This document shows, in pieces, positions 21,829-28,868 of a DNA stretch of 40,534 nucleotides (its first letter is position 1; the number at the start of each line of letters is the position of its first letter). The DNA lies in assembly GCF_002095485.1 (NCBI RefSeq), contig NZ_MLFS01000049.1, positions 1 through 40,534 of the forward strand. Direction: 5' to 3'. Source of the DNA: Pantoea wallisii. GTDB taxonomy: Bacteria > Pseudomonadota > Gammaproteobacteria > Enterobacterales > Enterobacteriaceae. A program made the translations under genes and the position numbers. A model generated the notes under the pieces. It ran no database searches. It was not told where the DNA came from and saw only the letters and a list, made by a program, of their open reading frames with translations.

Positions 21829-22382
21829 GCGAAAACTCCATTAATGTAGTCAATAAACTTCAAAATAACCAGAATAATGATAACGACAAACGCAAACTTG
21901 GACCAACCAACTGCTGATGAAAAATGATTGAATTTAACCTTTGCAATATTTGATAGAATGTAGCTTTGTTCGCACATGTCAATTAGAATTTCATCTTCCG
22001 AAACGGATTTAAATTTATTATAATACTCTTTGTAATCACTATTTCTTGATATATATACGAATGAAATATTTGAAAGTGCATTAGCATCCTCTAAAGTACT
22101 TGTCCTCATATCTGGCACTATGCTTTTCAAAGAGTATGAAATCGATAACAGTATCGATGATGAAATTAAAAAAATAAAAACAAAAAAAACAAGGCTATAA
22201 GCATCACTCTTACCAAACAGATTAGAAAACTCACTTATCTTATTGGTGAAAATCGTCGCTAACGCTCCATTTGCAGCAAGGAGTAGTGCAGCCTTATTAT
22301 TAGTTGTTGAAATATACCCATCCGTCCTTTTAATCACATCAAACTGCAATTTAATTCTTTCTTTATTCTTTTCAATATCCAT
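21825..22382 (-). CDS. pycTM: Pycsar effector membrane protein (PycTM-like, DUF5706)
   Basis: This is the probable effector of the same system. PycTM proteins bind the cyclic pyrimidine signal and damage the inner membrane, stopping growth before the phage matures. From the ATG at 22382 (preceded by GAGAGGGT) it is 185 residues. A helical N-terminus with ISTTNNKAALLLAANGALAT (about 24-43) is typical of DUF5706 proteins. Hydrophobic segments lie at about 31-46, 62-85 and 161-178, with a charged region between. The frame stays open 25 codons upstream, but that stretch is unlikely coding. It overlaps the cyclase start by four bases, so both are coupled. Confidence 0.82.
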   Translation of the reverse strand: MDIEKNKERIKLQFDVIKRTDGYISTTNNKAALLLAANGALATIFTNKISEFSNLFGKSDAYSLVFFVFIFLISSSILLSISYSLKSIVPDMRTSTLEDANALSNISFVYISRNSDYKEYYNKFKSVSEDEILIDMCEQSYILSNIAKVKFNHFSSAVGWSKFAFVVIIILVILKFIDYINGVFA

Positions 22383-22848
22383 ACACCCTCTCACGAGTTC
22401 TTTAAAACAAAAACATAAATCAACCCTAAAAACAATATACAAACACCAACCCACCACTCATTTCATAATTCAATTCAATTCAATTAGAATATTTTTTCAC
22501 TTAATTTTCTTTATTATTAAACTTGCCATTCAAATCCGCAAAAAGCGCCTAGCCCTATTAAAAAATAATTAAAATTATCATTTATTTATTCACGCATGAA
22601 TTTAATGCATTTTTTATCTAAATTAACACATTGATTTGGCTGCTAAAGCTAGCAGGAAAGCTAAGCTCTACATGAGATCATGTTTGATTGGTATGTAGTT
22701 CAACAGTACTACATATACTCGCAAATAATAAGTAAATCTTTAGTTTTTAGTCAAAAATGTTGAGGTATTCACAATATCATCAGCAGATATTGTTAGTGCC
22801 AAACCCTCTAATTGCTGCAAAGCTCATAACACTTGAAATTCCTGCGGT
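22383..22848. other. AT-rich non-coding stretch upstream of the Pycsar genes
   Basis: No convincing gene is seen. The DNA is very AT-rich, like the Pycsar genes, and probably contains their promoter; no clear consensus stands out. GC content rises sharply near 22860, marking the edge of the cargo block. Confidence 0.5.
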
Positions 22849-23067
22849 TTGATCATTCATTATATGCTGGCGCGCAATGCTATCCCCGCCACGCCTGCCC
22901 GCTTTATGCATCACTTTTCATGCAGATGCATAATGCGGTCAAAGCCGCGCCCGGTATGGCCTGAACGGTGGAGAGCGATGCATAGTTTTGCATGCAGATC
23001 CATGCATGCTATACATGCACGGCTCTTTACAAAGCGGCTGGCCAGAAAAAGGGCTTCAAAAAGGTAA
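22849..23067 (+). CDS. Doubtful 72-codon ORF in the expected cos/psu region
   Basis: An open frame starts at TTG (22849) or ATG (22864) and encodes a Cys/His/Arg-rich polypeptide (segments such as MHHFSCRCIMRSKPRPVW) without a recognisable domain. It spans the cluster of TGCA motifs, whose repeats shape its composition. No good ribosome-binding site is visible. It could be a small satellite gene, but is more likely non-coding DNA of the packaging region. In P4 this position would hold cos and psu; neither was recognised. Confidence 0.25.
   Translation: MIIHYMLARNAIPATPARFMHHFSCRCIMRSKPRPVWPERWRAMHSFACRSMHAIHARLFTKRLARKRASKR
22907..23019. repeat. Cluster of TGCA / ATGCAT short palindromes
   Basis: Eight TGCA motifs occur in 113 bases (22907, 22921, 22927, 22979, 22989, 22993, 23003, 23016), several as ATGCAT or CATGCATG. 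The cluster lies between cargo and the delta gene, where P4 carries cos. The packaging role is only an inference from position. Confidence 0.55.
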
Positions 23068-23080
23068 AGGACAGGCACAC

Positions 23081-23104
23081 AAAAGCCGCTGGTCAGGCAG
23101 CGGC
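23081..23104 (-). terminator. Terminator of the sid-delta operon
   Basis: On the minus strand GCCGCTG pairs with CAGCGGC around a 6-base loop, followed by CTTTTG-type pyrimidines. It starts 9 bases after the ogr/delta stop codon. Confidence 0.7.
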
Positions 23105-23112
23105 GGTGTGGG

Positions 23113-23364
23113 TTAATGAACCTGCCGGAATGCAGAACCATAACGTCCCAGCGTTTGACGTTCTCTTGCCGGTTCCGGTGGTACTTCCGGTACGTTTTCC
23201 GGCTGTGGCGGTGCGGTAATCACCTTTGTAATGCTCTCATTCGTCTTGAAAGTACAGGAGCAGTCCAGGTTAGTGCACTGGTGATAACGCTCTTTCACCT
23301 GTTCGGACATATATCGGCTCGATTTGGTATGTGCTGCGCTTTTGCAGTATGGACAGTGCATCAT
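23113..23364 (-). CDS. Ogr/Delta-family zinc-finger late-gene activator
   Basis: P2 Ogr and P4 Delta activate late promoters by binding DNA and contacting the RNA polymerase alpha subunit. The 83-residue protein begins MMHCPYCKSAAHTKSSRYMS and has the family zinc motif C4-X2-C7-X22-C30-X4-C35. P4 Delta is a double-length tandem protein; this is single length, like Ogr. Its start overlaps the sid stop (ATGA), giving the P4 late order sid-delta. It probably lets the satellite and a P2-like helper activate each other's late genes. Confidence 0.9.
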   Translation of the reverse strand: MMHCPYCKSAAHTKSSRYMSEQVKERYHQCTNLDCSCTFKTNESITKVITAPPQPENVPEVPPEPARERQTLGRYGSAFRQVH

Positions 23365-24077
23365 TTCTGGCTGCCCTCCTGAAGCTTTGCACGCTGCGCC
23401 CGGATTGATTCCGCCAGCTTCTGGCGGCGCATAGGATGGCGGTAAAGCTCCATATCAATACCCGTTAACGGCGGGCGATACAGACCAATATTTTCCAGCA
23501 GCGGTGCCTCATTTAGTATGCTGTCTGGCAGAGCAGCAGCCGCCCGCGTCAGCGCTTCACCAACCAGATAAGCCACGTCATTAATACTATCGCGGTCGTC
23601 TCCGGCAAACGTCGGGGAAAGTTCTTCACGACGGAGACGCAGCTTAATAGCCCACAGCAGCGACGGACTTACGTTACGCAGGGCTGACTGCCAGTGTGCA
23701 TCCGCGAACCCGGTAAACGCCTCCCGGTGTGATTCCACGTACTCTTTACCACTGCCGCAGCATTTCAGCATCGCCTCCTGCTTATCCAGCGACAGCTCTT
23801 TGAGCAGTCCGCCAAACTCATCGGCCAGTTCCCGACTGGCGATGCGCTGAGAATGTTCGGCGCGCAGCTCGTCAGTGAGATTGCCTCGCAGGCTGCGGAA
23901 GCTCTTGCGCCAGTTGCTCTCAGCTTCTTTCCCTGCCTCGATGGCCGCCTGCTGCTCTTTTTCACAGCGGGCAATATCGGCGCAGATGCCGTTATAGGCT
24001 TTCATCCTTTCGGTATGTTCAGCGCGGGCTTTCTCGAAGCGTTCCAGTGATGCAGGTTTCTGTTCCGGGGTGGTCAT
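23361..24077 (-). CDS. sid: Sid-like capsid size determination protein
   Basis: P4 Sid forms an external scaffold that makes P2 capsid protein assemble into small heads fitting only the satellite genome. The 238-residue protein (P4 Sid about 244) resembles it, especially the FEKARAEHTERMKAY start, NWRKSFRSLRGNLTDELR and the RIASRELADEF region. It is mostly charged alpha-helix, likely coiled coil. It heads the late operon sid-delta. The usual third gene psu is absent downstream. The match is from recalled similarity and gene order. Confidence 0.75.
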   Translation of the reverse strand: MTTPEQKPASLERFEKARAEHTERMKAYNGICADIARCEKEQQAAIEAGKEAESNWRKSFRSLRGNLTDELRAEHSQRIASRELADEFGGLLKELSLDKQEAMLKCCGSGKEYVESHREAFTGFADAHWQSALRNVSPSLLWAIKLRLRREELSPTFAGDDRDSINDVAYLVGEALTRAAAALPDSILNEAPLLENIGLYRPPLTGIDMELYRHPMRRQKLAESIRAQRAKLQEGSQK

Positions 24078-24113
24078 GGTGGTCTCTCATCGTTTGTAAA
24101 GGATGAGGCCATT

Positions 24114-24134
24114 CTGTCGTGTACCACAGGACAG
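24114..24134. promoter_or_regulatory. Dyad upstream of sid: LexA-like or Delta/Ogr-like operator
   Basis: CTGTC (24114-24118) and GACAG (24130-24134) frame TGTACCACA in a nearly perfect 21-bp dyad, 37-57 bases before the sid ATG. It contains CTGT-N8-ACAG (24114-24129), the LexA core. It also has TGT-N13-ACA, close to the Ogr/Delta pattern TGT-N12-ACA. The spacing to sid does not suit a -55 activator site, so the role is open. Confidence 0.4.
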
Positions 24135-24223
24135 CGCATTTCATTACTTTCCGCCTGTAGATGAGCAGACAAGGGAACAACCGGTGCGAGACAGCCCCTT
24201 AAGAGATTATATTTCTTATATAA

Positions 24224-24327
24224 CTGTTCACTAGTATTCACTGAGACAAAAAAGATAATAAATACAGTAATTAAGGTTGTGAACACTTTAAAATTAAGTC
24301 TTCACTTAGTATTCACCCGTATTCACG
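24224..24327. repeat. Iterons of the probable replication origin (ori)
   Basis: Six TTCAC/GTGAA iterons lie in about 100 bases of AT-rich DNA. Five are in one direction (24227, 24237, 24301, 24312, 24322) and one is inverted within GTGAACAC (24279-24286). They resemble the P4 alpha-binding type I iterons. A matching pair lies at 30168, so the element shows the two-part ori/crr arrangement of P4. Confidence 0.6.
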
Positions 24328-24409
24328 CAACTCCAGACAACAGCTTTTTTCTGGCGAGCCTTTTTCAGCGTTTAATCCTATCAATAACATCCTTTTGATT
24401 GCCTTAAAC

Positions 24410-24455
24410 TTGCAAATGGCAAATGTTTGCAGTTCATTGCAATTTAATGGCAAAC
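24410..24455. repeat. GCAAA/TTTGC repeats upstream of alpA
   Basis: Five copies of GCAA(A/T) or its complement lie in 46 bases (TTGCAAA, GGCAAAT, TTTGCAG, TTGCAAT, GGCAAAC), partly as inverted pairs. They sit between the origin iterons and alpA and could be operators for the AlpA/Vis regulator or a phage-type repressor. No promoter was assigned. Confidence 0.4.
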
Positions 24456-24599
24456 GATGGTTAAAAAATAATCATGCGTACTTATCTCAGCAAGCCGGAC
24501 ACTTGTTTACTTACCGAAAAATATTCTCAAAATAGGGGGTTACCTAAAGACACCACCGGAACCGGGCAGCACCGGCCGGACTCATAATGAGGTAACACC

Positions 24600-24857
24600 A
24601 TGCACGCAGTTTCATCCCTACCAGCCCCTGCCGTTCCCGTAATGCGCGATGTTGTTTACCCGCGCGACCGCTTCATGCGCCTGCCGGAAGTCATCAGCAC
24701 CTGTGGCCTGTCACGCTCAACCATTTACGACTTAATCAGTCGTGAGCAGTTCCCGTCGCAGATTTCCCTCAGCGGTAAAAATGTTGCCTGGCTGGCGTCA
24801 GAGATTGACGGCTGGATGCAAGCCCGCATCGCACAACGTGCCGGAGGTACAGCATGA
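24600..24857 (+). CDS. AlpA/Vis-family regulator and excisionase
   Basis: In P4, Vis regulates transcription and helps the integrase excise the element. The 85-residue protein has the AlpA/MerR-like winged helix: FMRLPEVISTCGLSRSTIYDLISREQFP, then the wing LSGKNVAWLASEIDGWM. A TGAGGTAAC ribosome-binding site precedes the ATG. It begins the rightward early operon leading to alpha, and overlaps the next gene by four bases. Confidence 0.9.
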   Translation: MHAVSSLPAPAVPVMRDVVYPRDRFMRLPEVISTCGLSRSTIYDLISREQFPSQISLSGKNVAWLASEIDGWMQARIAQRAGGTA

Positions 24858-25102
24858 TTACGCTGGATATCAGCACGAGAACCTGTCCGCTCACCCGCGA
24901 AGAGGCCACTTATGTCGCAGAAATCCTGACTTCAGCCGTCAGCGGCAAACCCGCTGCCGCACCAGCCTTTACCGGTGGGATCCACGGCCATATTTCCGTG
25001 CTGAGTCAAAAAACGAAGCCTGCCTGGCAGAAAGCAAAGAAAGGGGACGGGGAGTTCCGATCAAATCCGCCGCAATCCGATCACGTCCTGACCGGTTGCT
25101 GA
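24854..25102 (+). CDS. Small protein of the satellite early operon, unknown function
   Basis: This 82-codon gene is translationally coupled to alpA (ATGA overlap), which is the main evidence that it is real. The product starts MITLDISTRTCPLTREEATYVAEILTS-like helices, and its C-terminal half is Lys/Gly/Pro-rich. No domain or membrane segment is recognised. It is probably one of the lineage-specific small early genes of P4-type elements. Confidence 0.55.
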   Translation: MITLDISTRTCPLTREEATYVAEILTSAVSGKPAAAPAFTGGIHGHISVLSQKTKPAWQKAKKGDGEFRSNPPQSDHVLTGC

Positions 25103-25115
25103 GGAAAACACCCCG

Positions 25116-25640
25116 ATGTGTAAAAAAAGGCTTTTCTCTGGCGAGCGCCCGTTATACAGTTTTCGTGCTGCCGCAAAATCGGCAGCCGGGCGTGAGAACC
25201 CGAGCAAAACAAAGGCGACACAACACGCGCTAGGCGTGTTTTTTTGTGTCATCGCCTCAGTGCACCCATTATCCGGGCAACGGTTCTTTCGCCGTTGCGC
25301 CATCTGCGTAATGGTGGCCCGGGCGGGGCAGCCTTCGGGCTGGCCGGTTTCCTTTGTTGCCGGTTTCTCACCCCCGTCCGGGCTACCACCCAAGCGTGAG
25401 AACTTCTGTGGTAGCTCTTTTCAGCTAACAAAGGAGTTATTCATCATGGCAGTGATCTTCTGCACGTCTCGTTCCGAATTCACCTTTATTTTTGCCGCCA
25501 TACGCCGCACCGATGCAGCCGCACGTCCCTGCATGCTGCGTACCGTGGCCGGCGATGAGCGAAGCGCCCGCGCCAGCCTCGCCCGCGATTACGTCCTGTC
25601 CTTTGCCGGCCGTCTACCGGTTAAGGCGGTGGCCGCATGA
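25116..25640 (+). CDS. Ash/Icd-like protein (host cell division inhibitor-like)
   Basis: P4-type elements carry overlapping ash and icd-like reading frames here; P4 Icd interferes with host cell division. The 174-codon frame contains the Ash-type segment MVARAGQPSGWPVSFVAGF and then the Icd-like part TFIFAAIRRTDAAARP...LARDYVLSFAGRLP. A strong internal start at 25446 (AAAGGAG, 8 bases, ATG) would give the 64-residue Icd-like protein alone. The upstream part coincides with a structured RNA region. The intended start is uncertain. Confidence 0.7.
   Translation: MCKKRLFSGERPLYSFRAAAKSAAGRENPSKTKATQHALGVFFCVIASVHPLSGQRFFRRCAICVMVARAGQPSGWPVSFVAGFSPPSGLPPKRENFCGSSFQLTKELFIMAVIFCTSRSEFTFIFAAIRRTDAAARPCMLRTVAGDERSARASLARDYVLSFAGRLPVKAVAA
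25180..25246 (+). ncRNA. Candidate C4/CI-type antisense immunity RNA
   Basis: P4 and P1 use a small processed RNA (CI/C4) that pairs with its own transcript to terminate the early operon. Here a segment ends in a terminator (ACACGC pairs with GCGTGT, then seven T, 25223-25246). Its GTGAGAA stretch (25192-25198), with flanking G residues, is complementary to TTCTCAC (25365-25371) further along the same transcript. Location between alpA and icd fits. The exact ends are not determined. Confidence 0.45.
25277..25342 (+). other. Stem-loops inside the ash/icd leader
   Basis: GCAACGG pairs with CCGTTGC (25277-25298), and CAGCC pairs with GGCTG over a TTCG loop (25329-25342). These hairpins overlap the Ash reading frame and precede the icd ribosome-binding site. 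They probably belong to the antisense-RNA target or attenuation region. Confidence 0.45.
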
Positions 25641-25903
25641 ACACGCTCACAAAGCGCCTGAATAACAGTGAGACCTATCCCATTCCCCACGCTGACTATC
25701 TGGGCCTGCTCCACGCGCATGCGGTCGGCGTGACCGTGCTTGATATGTTCGACTCGGTGAACGGTATGAGCGCACGAGGCTGCGTGCCGGACGGCGCGGC
25801 GCTGGCCTCGGTCGTCGCCCTGCTCACCGACCAACTCGGTAAAGTCGTTGAAACCTGTGAATCCCGCATGTTAGCCACGGAGGCCCGCCATGATGACCGT
25901 TAA
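25637..25903 (+). CDS. Small satellite protein, unknown function
   Basis: This 88-codon gene overlaps the end of the icd-like gene (ATGA) and the start of the next gene, so it sits in a tight operon. The product is helical, with a central stretch GLLHAHAVGVTVLDMFDSV and a C-terminal coiled region. No known domain is recognised. Position matches small unassigned ORFs between icd and alpha in P4-like elements. Confidence 0.65.
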   Translation: MNTLTKRLNNSETYPIPHADYLGLLHAHAVGVTVLDMFDSVNGMSARGCVPDGAALASVVALLTDQLGKVVETCESRMLATEARHDDR

Positions 25904-26231
25904 TCACTCATGCCTGCCCGTTGAGGTACGCACTGCCGTTTACCGCCGCGCGCTGGCGCAGGGTTATCTCAACGCCTGCACAACGCTGGGCATCACCGTT
26001 TCGGCAACGCTCGACGAACTACAGATGACCATCGCGCTCGAACTGGAAGGATTTTACGTGCGTCGCCACGGCCCGGACGCAGGCATGGAGATGGCCTGCA
26101 CGATGCTGGGCGATATGGTTGAGCCGGACCTGCTGACCGCACCGCCGCGGCTGACGCAGCTCGGCGTCACCATGATGGATGAACTTTTCCGCAGCCAGCT
26201 TGCGGCCGCCAGCCGCATCATGCTGCACTGA
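25890..26231 (+). CDS. Satellite early-operon protein (possibly DUF5375)
   Basis: The 113-residue product is mostly alpha-helical (VRTAVYRRALAQGYLNACTTLG, ELQMTIALELEGFYVRRHG) with no membrane segment. It overlaps the previous gene by 14 bases and ends 8 bases before the alpha gene. In P4 an ORF of similar size (orf106) precedes alpha, and DUF5375 is the family I associate with it. That assignment is tentative. Confidence 0.65.
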   Translation: MMTVNHSCLPVEVRTAVYRRALAQGYLNACTTLGITVSATLDELQMTIALELEGFYVRRHGPDAGMEMACTMLGDMVEPDLLTAPPRLTQLGVTMMDELFRSQLAAASRIMLH

Positions 26232-26239
26232 GGGAGAAA

Positions 26240-28561
26240 ATGCAGATGAAACATATCGTCTCTGACACCGTTAAGGCGGCCACCGGATTCTGGCCGCAGC
26301 TTCTGCCTGCCCTCGGTATTAGCGTGCTCGCCGGGGGGCGACACGGTGCCTGCCCGGCGTGCGGCGGTAAAGACCGCTTCCGCTTCGACAATCAGGACGG
26401 GCGCGGAACGTGGCTGTGTAACCAGTGCGGGGCCGGTGACGGCCTTAACCTTGTGGAAAAGGCGCTCAGTATCAGCGCTAAAGAGGCCGCCATGAAGGTG
26501 GCCGGAATGCTCGGCACGCTGCCGGAGTCAGCCCCGGTTATGCATGATGAAGCCGCAGAAAAAAGCCGCACGCAGGCAGACGCCGCCGCACGGGCGCAGG
26601 CACTTATAGCCGCTGCCGTCAGCCGCACGGACAACGCCTACCTTTCAGCGAAAGGGCTACACGGCACGCAGGCGCTCACACTTGGGGAGGCGCTGCGCTG
26701 TGGTGGTGTCAGCTTTGCCGCCGGGGATGTGCTTATCCCGCTGACCGGCGAGGACGGTACCGCCATTAACGTGCAGCTCATCAGCGCCGCAGGCGACAAG
26801 CGCACCCTGCCCGGCGGACAGGTGAAAGGCACATACTGGCTGGCCGGTGAGCCGGATGGCAAAACGCTGTGGCTCACTGAAGGATACGCAACCGGCCTGA
26901 CCGTGCACCGGCTGACCGGGCAGGCGGTTTACGTGGCGCTGAGCGCCAACAACCTGCCCTCACTGGCAAAGCGGCTGCGTGAGTCATACCCCGGCGCGCT
27001 GATGATGATTGCCGCTGACCGCGACAACAACGGCACCGGCCAGTTAAAGGCAGAGGAAGCGGCGAAAGCCTGTGGCGGTAAAGCCGCCCTGCCGCCGGTT
27101 GCGGGTGACTGGAACGACGTATGGCAGATGCAGGGTGATATCGCCACGCAGGCGCAGCTCAACGGCTTCACGCAGCCGCAGCCTTTCAGCCCGTTTGAAT
27201 CCGTCAGCGAGGCTGACCTGAAAGCAATGAGCGCCAGCCAGAAAGCTGAGCTGCTGGTCGCCCATTACGGAGAGGCGCTGGCCGTGCCGCCGGTCGGGGA
27301 GGAAATCTGCCGCTATGAGAACGGCGCATGGCAGGTGATGGAGGCGAAGACACTGCGCCGGGAAATCGCCGCGCTGTTTCAGAAAGTACGCGCACCGTTC
27401 TCGGCCGCCGGTATCGGCAGCGTGCTGGACACGCTCAAGCTGATGGTGCCGCAGATGGGTAAACCGTCCCGCCGCCTGATTGGTTTCCGTAACGGCGTGT
27501 ATGACACCACGACAGGCACCTTCAGCCCGCACCGCCGCGAGCACTGGCTGCGCACTGTCAACAGTGTGGATTACACCGCCCCGCGTCCGGGTGAAAACCT
27601 CGCAGACCACGCCCCGGCCTTCTGGCGCTGGTTAACGCGGGCCGCCGGGCATAATCACGACAAGCAGGAGCGCATTCTCGCGGCGTTATTTATGGTGCTG
27701 GCAAACCGCTACGACTGGCAGATGTTTCTCGAAGTTACCGGCCCCGGCGGCAGCGGTAAAAGCGTCATGGCCTCGATAGCCACTCTGCTGGCCGGAAAAG
27801 ACAATACCACGTCAGCCACTATCGACACGCTGGAATCCTCGCGCGAGCGCGCCAGCGTGGTGGGCTTCTCGCTGATTATCCTGCCTGATCAGGAGAAATG
27901 GAGCGGCGACGGCGCGGGCATCAAGGCGATTACCGGCGGCGATGCGGTGGCCATCGATCCGAAATATCGCGATGCTTACTCCACACACATCCCGGCGGTG
28001 ATTCTGGCAGTAAACAATAACCCAATGCGCTTCAGCGATCGCAGCGGCGGCGTGTCGCGCCGTCGGGTAATCCTGACGTTCCCGGAGGTAATACCGGCTA
28101 ATGAGCGTGACCCGCAGTTGCTGGATAAAATCAGCAACGAGCTGGCTGTCATTGTTCGTCATCTGATGCAGCGCTTCGTGTCACCAGATGAAGCGCGCGA
28201 GCTGTTGCAGGCGCAGCAGTCATCCGGCGAAGCGCTGGAGATAAAGCGCCAAGCTGATCCACTGGTTGATTTCTGTGGTTATCTGATGCCGCTAAGCACG
28301 CCGAACGGACTGTTTATCGGCAACGCCAACATTCGCCCGATTAACCCGAAACGCTATCTCTACCATGCGTATCTGTCATTTATGGAATCGCGCGGCCATC
28401 AGCACCCGCTCAGCCTGACGGCTTTCGGTCAAGCGGTGCCGCAGACGCTGAAAGAGTATGAACGTGTACTGCTCAAGCGCCGGACGAATAACGGTATACA
28501 GACCAATCTCACACTGCACGAAGACAGCGAAGCTGACTGGCTGCCCTCGTGCAGCGGCTAA
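26240..28561 (+). CDS. P4 alpha-type primase-helicase replication protein
   Basis: Alpha initiates satellite replication: it binds origin iterons, makes primers and unwinds DNA. The 773-residue protein (P4 alpha 777) has a zinc ribbon with C38, C41, C60 and C63 (CPACGGKDRFRFD...WLCNQCGAGDG). A Toprim-like primase domain follows with E214 in LTEGYATG and acidic D260/D262 in IAADRDNN. The SF3 helicase has Walker A GPGGSGKS (501-508). The C-terminal region should bind iterons. AGGGAG precedes the start; a second ATG two codons later is possible. The gene is intact. Confidence 0.95.
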   Translation: MQMKHIVSDTVKAATGFWPQLLPALGISVLAGGRHGACPACGGKDRFRFDNQDGRGTWLCNQCGAGDGLNLVEKALSISAKEAAMKVAGMLGTLPESAPVMHDEAAEKSRTQADAAARAQALIAAAVSRTDNAYLSAKGLHGTQALTLGEALRCGGVSFAAGDVLIPLTGEDGTAINVQLISAAGDKRTLPGGQVKGTYWLAGEPDGKTLWLTEGYATGLTVHRLTGQAVYVALSANNLPSLAKRLRESYPGALMMIAADRDNNGTGQLKAEEAAKACGGKAALPPVAGDWNDVWQMQGDIATQAQLNGFTQPQPFSPFESVSEADLKAMSASQKAELLVAHYGEALAVPPVGEEICRYENGAWQVMEAKTLRREIAALFQKVRAPFSAAGIGSVLDTLKLMVPQMGKPSRRLIGFRNGVYDTTTGTFSPHRREHWLRTVNSVDYTAPRPGENLADHAPAFWRWLTRAAGHNHDKQERILAALFMVLANRYDWQMFLEVTGPGGSGKSVMASIATLLAGKDNTTSATIDTLESSRERASVVGFSLIILPDQEKWSGDGAGIKAITGGDAVAIDPKYRDAYSTHIPAVILAVNNNPMRFSDRSGGVSRRRVILTFPEVIPANERDPQLLDKISNELAVIVRHLMQRFVSPDEARELLQAQQSSGEALEIKRQADPLVDFCGYLMPLSTPNGLFIGNANIRPINPKRYLYHAYLSFMESRGHQHPLSLTAFGQAVPQTLKEYERVLLKRRTNNGIQTNLTLHEDSEADWLPSCSG

Positions 28562-28577
28562 TAGCATTACATCACTT

Positions 28578-28600
28578 AAACCGGCTCAGGCCGGTTTTTT
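28578..28600 (+). terminator. Terminator after the alpha gene
   Basis: AACCGGC pairs with GCCGGTT around a short TCAG loop, followed by six T residues. It begins 17 bases after the alpha stop. Confidence 0.88.
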
Positions 28601-28712
28601 ATATTTTAGGCTATTACTAACGTCAGCCAAGGTCAGCTGTATGCAATGAGTGGGCATTGTTAACAACATCCTATACGAATCAACGTGGATCAGGTCATTA
28701 CTATCGGGATGA

Positions 28713-28740
28713 TTGACGATCTGTGAAAAGGATGTATGAT
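28713..28740 (+). promoter_or_regulatory. Strong sigma-70 promoter of a small RNA
   Basis: TTGACG (28713-28718) and TATGAT (28735-28740) are separated by 16 bases, each matching consensus in five of six positions. No ORF starts downstream on this strand, so it probably drives the structured RNA ending near 28868. Confidence 0.65.
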
Positions 28741-28746
28741 CTTTAT

Positions 28747-28868
28747 ATCAAGTTTTGGGAATGAAGAGGCGGCTCCCAAAAGAAAACCGCCAAGTTGGTA
28801 ACTTCGACTCGATAATTGGTCTGGTACTCCAACCGCGCCGGCTGTGAGGTCGGCTCCTTTATTTTTTT
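28747..28868 (+). ncRNA. Structured small RNA beside the DUF3800 gene, with predicted pseudoknot
   Basis: About 120 nt between a strong promoter and a terminator. TTTTGGGA (28753-28760) pairs perfectly with TCCCAAAA (28774-28781). GGCGG in that loop (28768-28772) pairs with CCGCC (28787-28791) further downstream, giving an H-type pseudoknot or two alternative hairpins. A further arm is GTTGG (28794-28798) with CCAAC (28829-28833), enclosing a small GACT/GGTC hairpin. GCCG/CGGC (28837-28854) then a T-rich run (28858-28868) forms a terminator that overlaps the DUF3800 stop codon. Structured RNAs near DUF3800 genes are known as the DUF3800 RNA motifs; whether this belongs to one was not tested. 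Expression is inferred. Confidence 0.55.

Noticed and set aside
24742..25233. 163-codon plus-strand frame overlapping alpA and its neighbour
   Set aside because: Out of frame with the coupled alpA/82-codon pair, Arg/Pro-rich, and lacking its own ribosome site.
27044..27610. 188-codon open frame on the minus strand
   Set aside because: Antisense to the alpha primase-helicase, which has all expected motifs.
28747..28868. Retron msr/msd RNA
   Set aside because: No reverse transcriptase gene is adjacent; the neighbour is a DUF3800 protein.
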